From an uncultured Collinsella sp. (GTDB lineage Bacteria; Actinomycetota; Coriobacteriia; Coriobacteriales; Coriobacteriaceae): a stretch of 20,439 nucleotides of DNA. Below the pieces are notes generated by a model. That model was given only the letters and a program-made list of their open reading frames with translations, did not search any database and was not told the origin of the DNA. The stretch covers positions 1 to 20,439 of the forward strand of contig CAAECF010000080.1 in NCBI GenBank assembly GCA_900754275.1, in the 5' to 3' direction. Below, in pieces: positions 12,819 through 20,439 of the stretch (positions are counted from its first letter, which is position 1; the number at the start of each line of letters is the position of its first letter). The position numbers were made by a program, and so were the translations under genes.

Positions 12819-14843
12819 ATGCGTCAATTTAAGACCGAGAGCAAAAAACTGCTCGACCTCATGATCAACTCCATTTACACCAATAAGGAAATCTTCCTGC
12901 GCGAGCTTATCTCCAATGCGAGCGATGCCGTCGACAAGCTCAACTTTAAGAGCCTGCAGGATCCGAGCGTCAAGCTCGACCAGGGCGACCTGGCCATTCG
13001 TGTCTCCTTTGATAAGGATGCCCGCACGATCACTATTTCGGATAACGGCATCGGTATGAACGCCGAGGAGCTCGAGCGCAATCTGGGTACCATCGCGCAT
13101 TCCGGCTCCGAGGAGTTTAAGACCGAGAACGCCGAGCAGCAGGGCTCCGATGTCGATATTATCGGTCAGTTTGGTGTGGGCTTCTACTCGGCCTTTATGG
13201 TTGCCAGCCACGTGAAGGTTGTCAGCCGTGCTTATGGCGAGGATGCCGCTCATGTGTGGGAGTCCGACGGTCTGGAGGGCTACACCATCGAGGACGGCGA
13301 GCGTGCCGAGCACGGTACCGATGTCATCCTGACGCTGCGCGAGAACGAGAAGCTCGATGCCGACGGCGAGGCCGAGACCTACGATCGCTTCCTGACCGAG
13401 TGGGGCCTCAAGAGCCTAATTCAGCAGTACAGTAACTATGTGCGTTACCCGATCCAGATGATGGTGTCCAAGAGCCGCCAGAAGCCCAAGCCCGAGGATG
13501 CTGGCGATGACTACACGCCCGAGTACGAGGACTACCAGGAGCTCGAGACCGTCAACTCCATGACGCCGATCTGGAAGAAGCACAGCTCCGATGTCGAGCA
13601 GAAGGACTACGACGAGTTCTACAAGTCCACGTTCCACGACTTTGACGATCCTGCGCGCACCATCAGCTTCCATGCCGAGGGCACGCTCGAGTACGATGCC
13701 CTGCTGTTTGTGCCGGGCCGCGCGCCGTTCGATCTGTACAGCAAGGATTACGAGAAGGGTCTGGCACTCTACAGCTCCAACGTCCTGATCATGGAGAAGT
13801 GCGACGACCTGCTGCCCGACTACTACAACTTTGTCCGCGGCGTCGTGGATTCCGCCGATGTGTCGCTCAACATCTCGCGTGAGACGCTGCAGCAGAACCG
13901 TCAGCTCAAGGCCATCGCCAAGCGTGTGGAAAAGAAGATCACCGCCGACCTTGAGGATATGCGTGACAACGACCGCGAGGCCTACGAGAAGTTCTTTGAG
14001 AACTTTGGCCGCGGTCTTAAGTACGGCATCTACTCGAGCTATGGCATGAAGGCCGATGAGCTCGCCGATCTGTTGCTGTTCTGGTCTGCCAAGGAACAGA
14101 AGATGATTACCCTGGCCGAGTATGCCAAGGGCATGCCCGAGGATCAGAAGGCCATCTACTACGCCGCCGGCGACTCGCGTGAGCGCTTGGCCAAGATGCC
14201 CGTGGTAAAGGGCGTGCTCGACCGCGGCTATGACGTGCTGCTGCTGACGCAGGACGTGGATGAGTTCACCTTCCAGGCTATGCGTGAGTACGTTGCCGCT
14301 GATATGCCCAAGATCTACGAGGACGATGCCGCCCGCGAGGCTGCCGAGAAGGCCGTGGCCGATGGTGCCGAGCCCGAGGTTGAGGATCGTCACCTGGAGC
14401 TCAAGAACGTCGCAACCGGTGATCTTGACCTGGCGACCGAGGACGAGAAAAAGGAGGCCGAGGACGCCACCAAGGAGAACGAGGACCTCTTTAACGCCAT
14501 GAAGGAGGCACTCGGCGACAAGGTCGAGAAGGTTGCCGTCTCTGCGCGCCTGACCGATGCTCCCGCGTGCATCACCACCGAGGGCCCGCTTTCGCTCGAG
14601 ATGGAGAAGGTGCTCCAGAAGGGTCCCGAGGGCGCGCCCGACGGTATGCCCAAGAGCCAGCGCGTGCTCGAGCTCAACGCCAAGCACCCGGTCTTTTCCA
14701 AGCTCGTCGCCGCTCAGAAGGCGGGCGACGCCGACAAGATCAAGCAGTACTCCGGTTTGCTCTATGACCAGGCCCTGCTGGTCGAGGGCATTCTGCCCGA
14801 GGACCCCGTTGCCTTCGCAGCAGCTGTTTGCAACTTGATGTAG
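12819..14843 (+). CDS. htpG: Molecular chaperone HtpG (Hsp90)
   Basis: HtpG is an ATP-dependent cytoplasmic chaperone that works as a dimer on near-native proteins under stress. The 674 residues begin with the GHKL ATPase domain: LRELISNASDAVDKL (Glu29, Asn33), DNGIGM (75-80) and IGQFGVGFYSAF (about 115-126). The middle domain includes ISRETLQQNRQLKAI with the catalytic arginine region. The C-terminal dimerisation domain ends VAFAAAVCNLM. It is longer than the E. coli protein (about 624), with acidic insertions such as EDAGDDYTPEYEDYQE and EDEKKEAEDATKENED. The ribosome site GAAAGGA (12806-12812) lies six bases before ATG. Control by the leader hairpin is possible. Confidence 0.97.
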   Translation: MRQFKTESKKLLDLMINSIYTNKEIFLRELISNASDAVDKLNFKSLQDPSVKLDQGDLAIRVSFDKDARTITISDNGIGMNAEELERNLGTIAHSGSEEFKTENAEQQGSDVDIIGQFGVGFYSAFMVASHVKVVSRAYGEDAAHVWESDGLEGYTIEDGERAEHGTDVILTLRENEKLDADGEAETYDRFLTEWGLKSLIQQYSNYVRYPIQMMVSKSRQKPKPEDAGDDYTPEYEDYQELETVNSMTPIWKKHSSDVEQKDYDEFYKSTFHDFDDPARTISFHAEGTLEYDALLFVPGRAPFDLYSKDYEKGLALYSSNVLIMEKCDDLLPDYYNFVRGVVDSADVSLNISRETLQQNRQLKAIAKRVEKKITADLEDMRDNDREAYEKFFENFGRGLKYGIYSSYGMKADELADLLLFWSAKEQKMITLAEYAKGMPEDQKAIYYAAGDSRERLAKMPVVKGVLDRGYDVLLLTQDVDEFTFQAMREYVAADMPKIYEDDAAREAAEKAVADGAEPEVEDRHLELKNVATGDLDLATEDEKKEAEDATKENEDLFNAMKEALGDKVEKVAVSARLTDAPACITTEGPLSLEMEKVLQKGPEGAPDGMPKSQRVLELNAKHPVFSKLVAAQKAGDADKIKQYSGLLYDQALLVEGILPEDPVAFAAAVCNLM

Positions 14844-14851
14844 TTAGGTAT

Positions 14852-14877
14852 TTACGCGGTTTTACCAAACCGCGTAA
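14852..14877 (+). repeat. Perfect 11-bp hairpin after htpG
   Basis: TTACGCGGTTT (14852-14862) pairs perfectly with AAACCGCGTAA (14867-14877) around TACC. It begins nine bases after the htpG stop. It lacks a T-run, so it is a poor intrinsic terminator but would protect or mark the 3' end of the mRNA. Confidence 0.8.
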
Positions 14878-14898
14878 CGGCTCGACGCTGCCCTCAGT

Positions 14899-14922
14899 TC
14901 CGCCGTTCTAACGAACGGCGGA
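14899..14922 (+). repeat. Perfect 10-bp hairpin
   Basis: TCCGCCGTTC (14899-14908) pairs perfectly with GAACGGCGGA (14913-14922) around TAAC. It is flanked on both sides by copies of the tag TCGACGCTGC. Confidence 0.8.
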
Positions 14923-14936
14923 CCAGTCGACGCTGC

Positions 14937-15036
14937 GCGGGCGCCAGAGCGACAACTTGTCATTCAAAGAGGACGGCATGACCAGAAGGTCTATGCCGTC
15001 CTCTTTTCATGCCAATTTGTTCGCTCTGGCGCCCGC
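14937..15036 (+). repeat. 100-base nested inverted repeat
   Basis: The outer arms GCGGGCGCCAGAGCGA (14937-14952) and TCGCTCTGGCGCCCGC (15021-15036) are perfect over 16 bases. Inside, AAAGAGGACGGCAT (14966-14979) pairs perfectly with ATGCCGTCCTCTTT (14993-15006), and the tip is GACC-AGAA-GGTC (14980-14991) with T14992 bulged. TTTT ends the inner hairpin, so that part is a good terminator for htpG. The whole could also be a small mobile palindromic element; I see no target duplication at its ends. Confidence 0.85.
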
Positions 15037-15076
15037 TCGCTGGCATTGCCAAAACATCGACGTTGCCGTGGTCCTA

Positions 15077-15136
15077 AGTAGTCATTGGGGACGTTTTTGT
15101 TTGACTAGTCGTTTAAGAACGTCCCCGATGACTATT
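15077..15136 (+). repeat. Long hairpin with GGGGACGTT arms, REP-like
   Basis: AGTCATTGGGGACGTTTTT (15080-15098) pairs with the bases at 15115-15133 through 19 pairs including two wobbles, and pairing continues outward to 15077/15136. The 16-base loop contains the palindrome GACTAGTC (15103-15110). Such GGGGAC-footed hairpins resemble REP-type repeats that occur in many copies per genome; whether this one does cannot be seen here. Confidence 0.75.
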
Positions 15137-15217
15137 TGAATTGCTAATTTGTGCGGGTTGTGGTTTTGTGACCTGCTGAAATTTAGGATACTGTACATCT
15201 GTACGTTAACTCATCTT

Positions 15218-15288
15218 CGTAGTATATTGCTACTCGCAAAACTCAACACCATTGTGCTTTGAGACGTTAAAGCGCCTACTACAATGGT
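15218..15288 (+). promoter_or_regulatory. Leader of the YhgE/Pip operon: candidate -10 and start-codon hairpin
   Basis: A TATATT box lies near 15222-15227, about 60 bases before the first ATG, without a clear -35. ACCATTGT (15248-15255) pairs with ACAATGGT (15281-15288), which contains the ATG at 15284-15286, and GCTTT (15256-15260) pairs with AAAGC (15269-15273). The 13-pair stem has a seven-base bulge (GCCTACT) and would hide the start codon if translation begins there. Confidence 0.45.
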
Positions 15289-18109
15289 TGTCGATAGTAC
15301 GATTCGATTTAACGACAGGATGGATGGTCCAAGCGTGAGTCTCGGCAGCAAACTATCCAATGCAAAGGTGTCCTTTGCGATATTTAAGCGCGACATTAAG
15401 CGACTGCTTGTGAACCCCGTCGCCCTGGTGGTTACCCTAGGCGTGTGCGTTATTCCCTCGCTGTATGCCTGGTATAACATCGTGGCAAACTGGGATCCGT
15501 ATGGAAACACCCAAGGCATCAAGATTGCTATCGCCAACAACGATCGAGGCACCCAAAACGACTTGGTGGGTGAGCTCAACGCTGGCGACAAAGTGGTCGA
15601 CCAGCTCAAGGAGAATCATCAGTTGGGCTGGACGTTCGTCGACTCGACGGCCGATGCCAAGGAGGGCGTCGAGAGCGGCGAGTACTATGCCGCTATCGTG
15701 ATTCCCAAGAACTTCTCGGATAACCTGGTTTCGATGCTCGACGGCAACTACCATCAGCCCAAGCTCACGTACTACGTCAATGAGAAGAAGAGCGCCATTG
15801 CGCCCAAGGTTACCGATACCGGTGCAAACACCATCGAGGAGCAGATCAACTCGGAATTTGTCTCTACGGTAGGCAAGACTGTTGCCGGTATCGCCAAGGA
15901 TGCCGGTGTCGATTTAAAGGACAAGGCAACCCAGACTCAGGACTCGCTGGCAAGTTCGGTGTCCGAGGCGTCCGACACCTTGGGCGAGGTGCGCGATTCG
16001 ATTGGCGATATGAATGCCGCCATCGATAAGACGAGCGGCGCTATCGCCTCGGCTGATGCGGCACTTGCCGGCTTGCAAGGCCAGGCACCGTCGCTGACGC
16101 AGGCGATCTCCCAGGGCAACGACCTGCTGAGCGAAGCTCGCACCACGGCGGGCAACTCCATCACCTCGCTCTCCAAGGCGCTCTCGGAAGGCAGCCTTGC
16201 GCTCACCAAGACGTCGGCCTCTGCGAACGCTGCCATCGGCAAGCTGACGGGCGCGGTCACATCTACGACCACCCGTATCGACAACTCGCTCGAGTCTCTT
16301 CAAGCGACGATCGACCACAATAAGGCCGTTATCGGGCACTTGGAGATTCTCGCCAATGACACGTCGACAGGTTCCGAGGAAATTGACGCGCGCATTGTAT
16401 CGACCATCGATTTGCTTCGAGAGCAGAATGAAAAGCTTCAGAGCATCAAGGACGGTCTGTCCGCGCAGTCGAGCGCCATGGCGAATGACGCAGCGGCTGT
16501 TTCGGGTGCCAGTGACGCTATCAATAACGCAATTCATACCGGTGCGACCAACCTTGGCCAAGCCCAGACGGACTTGGGCCAAAACGCGCTGCCGAAGGCC
16601 TCGAGCGCGCTCGACTCTTTTGCTGCCGTTTCGGGCGACCTGACCGGTATCGTCTCGGGTATGACACCTACACTTGCAAATGCGCGCGGCACGTTGGCGC
16701 AGCTTAGCGCTACGCTCGGCCAGGCCAAGACCACGCTGTCCCAGACCGATTCCTCGCTTGCCAAGGTCCAGGACAAGCTTGCAACCGCCGCCAATGACAT
16801 CGCGGCGCTGCAGACCTCCGAGTCCATGGGCGAGCTGGCCGATCTGATGGGCGTCGATGTCAATGACGTGGCAGATTTCATGGCATCTCCGGTTGAGCTC
16901 GCGTCCAAGTCGATCTATCCGGTTAAGAGCTTCGGCTCGGGCATTGCCCCGTTCTATACCAACCTGGCGCTTTGGGTGGGCGGCTACGTGCTTATCGCCA
17001 TCTACAAGCTCGAGGTCGATCGCGAAGGCATCGGCAGCTTTACCGCGCGTCAGGGCTACTTTGGCCGCTGGTTGCTCCTGGTGATCCTGGGCGCGTTGCA
17101 GGCCATCATCGTTACGGTAGGCGATCTGGTGATTGGCGTGCAGTGCGTCAGCCCGCTGCTGTTCGTGCTGGGCGGCATCGCCATTTCGTTCACCTACGTC
17201 AATATCATCTATGCGCTGTCCACCACGTTTAAGCATATCGGCAAGGCTATCGGCGTCATTCTCGTCATCGTGCAGATCCCGGGTTCGTCGGGCATGTACC
17301 CCATCGAGATGATGCCCGGCTTCTTCCAGTGGCTGCACCCGCTGCTGCCCTTTACCTACGGCATCAATCTGCTGCGCGAGACGGTCGGCGGCATGTATTC
17401 GTTCAACTACCTGTTCAACCTGTGCATTCTGGGCGTGTTCTTGATCGTGGCGCTCTTTATCGGCCTGCAGCTGCGTCCGCTGCTGCTCAACCTTAACCTG
17501 CTCTTTGATAAGCAGCTTTCCACGACGGGCCTCATGATCTGCGAGTCCAACGACCTGCCGCGCCAGCGCTATTCGCTGCGCACGGCCATGCGCGTCATGC
17601 TCGATTCCGATTCGTACCGTCGCGAGCTGCTCGATCATGCCGTGGCGTTTGAGCATCGCTACCCGTACTACATCAAGGGCGGTTTTGCTGCCGTGGTAGG
17701 CGTGCAGGTCCTGCTCTTTGTGCTCTCGACGGTGCTCGATATCGACAATAACGGCAAGATTATCCTGCTCGTTATCTGGATCATTTCGGTTATCGCCATC
17801 TGTGGCTGGCTCATCAACATCGAGTACATCCGTGCGAGCCTCAATACCCAGATGCGTATCTCGGCGCTTTCGGACGAGGACCTTCGCCGCGAGATGCGCG
17901 AGCACACGGCTGCCATCCCTGCTGCCCGTCGCATGTTTGGTCTCAACGCCAGCGAGCGGGGCACCAAGGACAGCGAACAGCCCACGAGCCGTCTGCCGCA
18001 TATCGGTGCGCATCGTAAGGCTCAAGATGTCGACGACGTTGACAACGTAAGCGGAAACGACGGGGACACCACCCCGCTTGGCAAGCACTCTAAAGGAGGT
18101 GAGGCATAA
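15284..18109 (+). CDS. YhgE/Pip-family membrane protein, long form with C-terminal extension
   Basis: The family includes the phage infection protein Pip, YhgE and the type VII secretion protein EsaA/YueB; most members have no proven function. The 941 residues show the hallmark start: a basic segment KRDIKRLLVNP, a first membrane segment (about 46-64) and IPSLYAWYNIVANWDPYGN, then a large external region (about 75-545), mostly Ala/Ser/Thr-rich coiled coil. A block of five membrane segments follows (about 555-730), similar to ABC-2 type permeases. After this comes an extension the next gene lacks: about 65 residues, two more membrane segments (about 795-846) and a polar cytoplasmic tail of about 90 residues. 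The start is uncertain: ATG 15284 has no ribosome site; ATG 15320 and GTG 15335 are alternatives. The next gene begins immediately after the stop. Confidence 0.88.
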   Translation: MVVDSTIRFNDRMDGPSVSLGSKLSNAKVSFAIFKRDIKRLLVNPVALVVTLGVCVIPSLYAWYNIVANWDPYGNTQGIKIAIANNDRGTQNDLVGELNAGDKVVDQLKENHQLGWTFVDSTADAKEGVESGEYYAAIVIPKNFSDNLVSMLDGNYHQPKLTYYVNEKKSAIAPKVTDTGANTIEEQINSEFVSTVGKTVAGIAKDAGVDLKDKATQTQDSLASSVSEASDTLGEVRDSIGDMNAAIDKTSGAIASADAALAGLQGQAPSLTQAISQGNDLLSEARTTAGNSITSLSKALSEGSLALTKTSASANAAIGKLTGAVTSTTTRIDNSLESLQATIDHNKAVIGHLEILANDTSTGSEEIDARIVSTIDLLREQNEKLQSIKDGLSAQSSAMANDAAAVSGASDAINNAIHTGATNLGQAQTDLGQNALPKASSALDSFAAVSGDLTGIVSGMTPTLANARGTLAQLSATLGQAKTTLSQTDSSLAKVQDKLATAANDIAALQTSESMGELADLMGVDVNDVADFMASPVELASKSIYPVKSFGSGIAPFYTNLALWVGGYVLIAIYKLEVDREGIGSFTARQGYFGRWLLLVILGALQAIIVTVGDLVIGVQCVSPLLFVLGGIAISFTYVNIIYALSTTFKHIGKAIGVILVIVQIPGSSGMYPIEMMPGFFQWLHPLLPFTYGINLLRETVGGMYSFNYLFNLCILGVFLIVALFIGLQLRPLLLNLNLLFDKQLSTTGLMICESNDLPRQRYSLRTAMRVMLDSDSYRRELLDHAVAFEHRYPYYIKGGFAAVVGVQVLLFVLSTVLDIDNNGKIILLVIWIISVIAICGWLINIEYIRASLNTQMRISALSDEDLRREMREHTAAIPAARRMFGLNASERGTKDSEQPTSRLPHIGAHRKAQDVDDVDNVSGNDGDTTPLGKHSKGGEA
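18092..18102 (+). promoter_or_regulatory. Near-perfect Shine-Dalgarno between the two YhgE/Pip genes
   Basis: AAAGGAGGTGA matches the anti-Shine-Dalgarno over eleven bases and lies seven bases before ATG 18110, inside the last codons of the first gene. The second gene is thus set for strong translation, unlike the first, whose start has no visible site. Confidence 0.85.
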
Positions 18110-20299
18110 ATGAAAAACATCCTGCACCTGTTTAAGCGCGATGTCCAAAACGTGTCCCGCTCCGTGATCGGCTTGGTTGTTGTGATGGGCCTGATCATCG
18201 TGCCGTGCCTGTACGCGTGGTTTAACATCGCCGGAAGCTGGGATCCCTACGGCAATACCGGCAACCTTAAAATTGCAGTGGTCAACACTGACGAGGGCTA
18301 CGAGAGCGATCTGATTCCCGTCGAGGTCAACGTGGGCGAAAACGTAACCGCCACCCTGCGCGGCAACGAGAACTTCGACTGGGTCGTCCTCAACGACCGC
18401 GATAAGGCGATTGAGGGCGTTAAGTCGGGCGCATACTATGCGGCCGTTGTTATCCCTAAAAGTTTTAGCGCAGACATGATGACGCTCTTCTCGACCGACG
18501 TGAAGCACGCCGATATCGAGTTCTATGAGAACCAGAAGGCCAACGCCATCGCACAGATCGTGACCGAGAAGGGCTCGAGCGCCGTCCAGAGCCAGGTCAA
18601 CGAGACCTTTACCAAGACCATTACGACTATCGGCCTTAAGACCGTGTCCAGCCTGCTCGACTATATGAGCACCGACCAGGTGAGCAACTTTATCGCCAAT
18701 CTGTCCTCTACACTGGGCGATTCGGTCGAGGACCTGCAGGACGTTCAGGCGAGCGCGACGTCACTCGCGGGCATTTTGAGCTCTACGTCCGATTCGTTGA
18801 CATCGGCGGGTGGCATGCTCAAGCAGACGGGCACCGTTGATGAGTCGACGAAGCAGCTGATGGAGCACGCCAAGAACGGAATCAATGATTCCAAGGAAGC
18901 GCTCAAGGCCGCCAGCGATGCCGTTGACGCGGCGATTGACGGAAGCGCGGGCTCGTTCGACAACGTGTCCGCCGAGCTTGCGAAGGCATTCGATGCCGCG
19001 AAACAGCATGTTGACCTTACGGTGTCTCAGCTCAACGAAGCCGCAGCGGCGCTCAATACGCGTGCTGACGATATCGATGCGATGGCCGATCGGCTCCGCA
19101 ACCTTGCCGACCAGGTGAGTGATGACAAGCTCAAAGACGGCCTCAAGTCCGCTGCGACGTCGCTGGGCAGAATTGCCGCGGAGTACCGTAACAATGCGAA
19201 GGACCTGACGGCGACCGCAAAGTCCCTTTCGGGCAGCATGGCGGAGGTCAACAATTCGCGTGCCGAGGTCGACCAGGCCATCGCCGATGCCAAGGCGGGT
19301 ATCTCGGGTGCCAAGTCCGACTACGATTCTACGTTCTCGGTTAAGGCCAAGGAGCTCAAGAAGACCATTTCGGGCGTTCTGGATTCCCTGAACGGTATCT
19401 CGGGTGACTTGGATAGCGCCGTGAGCGGTCTGACCGACGCCTCTGGTTCGCTCGCGAAGGGTCTCTCCAAGGCTGCAAAGCTGGTCAACAAGGCTTCCAA
19501 TCAGCTGGGCGAGGCGTCGGACAAGATCAGTGCCTTTAAGGACGAGCTTGATAGCGCTCTGATCTCGGGTGACCTGGCCATGATTAAGACAATGATTGGC
19601 AGCGACCCCGAGGGCCTCGCCGTGTCGCTTTCCGGCCCCGTTGCGCTCGATCGCAAGCCGGTCTATCCGATCCGCAACTACGGCTCGGCTATGGCGCCGT
19701 TCTACACGATTCTGTCGCTATGGGTCGGCTCGATCGTACTGGCGGCCATGATGAAGGTTTCGGTTGACGATGAGCTTATCAACGAGCTCATCCCCGTGCG
19801 CCTGCACGAGATCTACCTGGGTCGCTACCTGTTCTTTGGCGGTCTGGCTCTGCTGCAGGCAACGCTCGTGTGCGCGGGCGACATTCTGTTCTTTGGCATC
19901 CAGTGCGACAATCCCCTGCAGTTTGTGCTGGCGGGCTGGGTCGCGAGTCTAGTGTTCTCCAATATCGTCTACACGCTTACGGTATCGTTTGGAGATATCG
20001 GCAAGGCCCTCGCCGTCGTGCTGCTGGTCATGCAGGTCGGCGGTTCGGGCGGTACGTTCCCCATCGAGATGACCGGCCCCGTGTTCCAGGCGATCTACCC
20101 GTTCCTGCCGTTTACTCACGGCATCAACGCCATGCACGCCGCCATGGCCGGTGCCTACCATATGGAGTACTGGATTGAGCTGGGTATCTTGGCGAGCTAC
20201 CTGATTCCGTCGCTGGCCCTGGGCGTCGTCTTCCGCCGTCCGGTTATCAAAGCTAACGACTGGATCATCGAAAAGCTGGAGAGTACTAAATTAATCTAG
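18110..20299 (+). CDS. YhgE/Pip-family membrane protein, short form
   Basis: This 729-residue paralogue of the preceding protein begins KNILHLFKRDVQNVSR, then a membrane segment (about 20-40) and IVPCLYAWFNIAGSWDPYGN, nearly the same hallmark. The external region (about 50-520) is predicted coiled coil rich in Ala, Ser, Asp and Lys. The C-terminal block of five membrane segments (about 530-707) aligns with that of its neighbour, including APFYTILSLWVGS, PIEMTGPVFQAIYPFLPFTHGINAM and GKALAVVLLVMQ. It ends soon after the last segment. The start codon directly follows the stop of the first gene, and the two probably form a complex across the envelope. No ATPase gene is adjacent, so energised transport is not supported. 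Confidence 0.92.
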   Translation: MKNILHLFKRDVQNVSRSVIGLVVVMGLIIVPCLYAWFNIAGSWDPYGNTGNLKIAVVNTDEGYESDLIPVEVNVGENVTATLRGNENFDWVVLNDRDKAIEGVKSGAYYAAVVIPKSFSADMMTLFSTDVKHADIEFYENQKANAIAQIVTEKGSSAVQSQVNETFTKTITTIGLKTVSSLLDYMSTDQVSNFIANLSSTLGDSVEDLQDVQASATSLAGILSSTSDSLTSAGGMLKQTGTVDESTKQLMEHAKNGINDSKEALKAASDAVDAAIDGSAGSFDNVSAELAKAFDAAKQHVDLTVSQLNEAAAALNTRADDIDAMADRLRNLADQVSDDKLKDGLKSAATSLGRIAAEYRNNAKDLTATAKSLSGSMAEVNNSRAEVDQAIADAKAGISGAKSDYDSTFSVKAKELKKTISGVLDSLNGISGDLDSAVSGLTDASGSLAKGLSKAAKLVNKASNQLGEASDKISAFKDELDSALISGDLAMIKTMIGSDPEGLAVSLSGPVALDRKPVYPIRNYGSAMAPFYTILSLWVGSIVLAAMMKVSVDDELINELIPVRLHEIYLGRYLFFGGLALLQATLVCAGDILFFGIQCDNPLQFVLAGWVASLVFSNIVYTLTVSFGDIGKALAVVLLVMQVGGSGGTFPIEMTGPVFQAIYPFLPFTHGINAMHAAMAGAYHMEYWIELGILASYLIPSLALGVVFRRPVIKANDWIIEKLESTKLI

Positions 20300-20313
20300 C
20301 GCAACAATGTAAA

Positions 20314-20349
20314 CGCTGATGCTGCGGCAATGTCAGCGAGCGAGCCGCA
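20314..20349 (+). other. Two overlapping, mutually exclusive small hairpins
   Basis: CGCTGA (20314-20319) can pair with TCAGCG (20333-20338), while TGCGGC (20323-20328) can pair with GCCGCA (20344-20349). The two stems interlock, so both cannot form as simple hairpins, although a pseudoknot is possible. They precede the long hairpin that follows. Confidence 0.35.
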
Positions 20350-20373
20350 TTTGCGCCAAGGTGACGTGAAATG

Positions 20374-20403
20374 AAAGGGCGCTGACCTTCTGGTCGCGCC
20401 CTT
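20374..20403 (+). terminator. Long hairpin closing the YhgE/Pip operon, possibly bidirectional
   Basis: AAGGGCGC (20375-20382) pairs with GCGCCCTT (20396-20403), T20383 is bulged, and GACC-TTCT-GGTC (20384-20395) forms the tip. The downstream T-run is short, so termination on the plus strand may be weak; on the minus strand TTT follows the stem. The last 36 bases of the window hold nothing I can assign. Confidence 0.6.
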
Positions 20404-20439
20404 GAAATTGAACGTCAGATTGGTGTGAATGCGGCTCCC

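Larger units (their letters stand above)
14882..15067 (+). repeat. Ten-base tag repeated between hairpins (three copies)
   Basis: TCGACGCTGC occurs at 14882-14891 and 14927-14936, and TCGACGTTGC, one base different, at 15057-15066. The three copies lie respectively between the first and second, second and third, and third and fourth hairpins of this region. Confidence 0.55.

Noticed and set aside
14957..15139. 60-codon plus-strand frame after htpG
   Set aside because: It consists mainly of the arms of two large hairpins and has no ribosome site.
14844..15283. CRISPR array
   Set aside because: The tags are ten bases, only three copies, with unequal gaps filled by hairpins; no cas gene is present.
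20304..20439. Minus-strand gene entering from the right edge
   Set aside because: An open frame exists on the minus strand ending near 20298, but it runs through the long hairpin and has no recognisable protein pattern.

Overview
The window looks like a piece of a high-GC Gram-positive chromosome, most probably from the class Coriobacteriia (Collinsella-like). That placement is an inference from base composition, strong AAAGGAGG-type ribosome sites, the style of the proteins and the mix of genes; no 16S gene or database match supports it. Every complete gene reads on the plus strand except one D,D-carboxypeptidase.

Layout. 1-360: the last codons of an upstream gene, then hairpins and a strong terminator. 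361-2802: a large cytoplasmic protein with TPR-like helices and no assigned function. 2895-2985: tRNA-Ser(GCU) with its own promoter and terminator, followed by an inverted copy of its T-arm. 3118-6616: a minus-strand penicillin-binding D,D-carboxypeptidase divergent from a VanR/VanS-like two-component system, which suggests a cell-wall sensing and remodelling unit. 6720-9816: pstB, the ATPase of the phosphate transporter, without pstS, pstC, pstA or phoU, followed by a PhoP/PhoR-like two-component system. 10012-12076: the phosphoregulatory cassette of Gram-positive capsule/exopolysaccharide loci (Wzz-like CpsC, BY-kinase CpsD, PHP-family tyrosine phosphatase CpsB), with no glycosyltransferase or polymerase genes beside it. 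12116-12616: a GNAT acetyltransferase. 12819-14843: htpG (Hsp90), with an intrinsic-terminator-like hairpin in its leader. 14844-15283: a 440-base gene-free region packed with hairpins. 15284-20299: two adjacent YhgE/Pip-family membrane proteins, probably partners. The window ends with a long hairpin at 20374-20403.

The common theme is the cell envelope: wall trimming and sensing, phosphate supply, polysaccharide control and two large envelope-spanning proteins. The least ordinary parts are the hairpin array after htpG (four hairpins separated by three copies of a ten-base tag), the apical hairpin sequence shared by two distant sites, the inverted tRNA T-arm copy, and the two regulatory cassettes that lack their usual partner genes.
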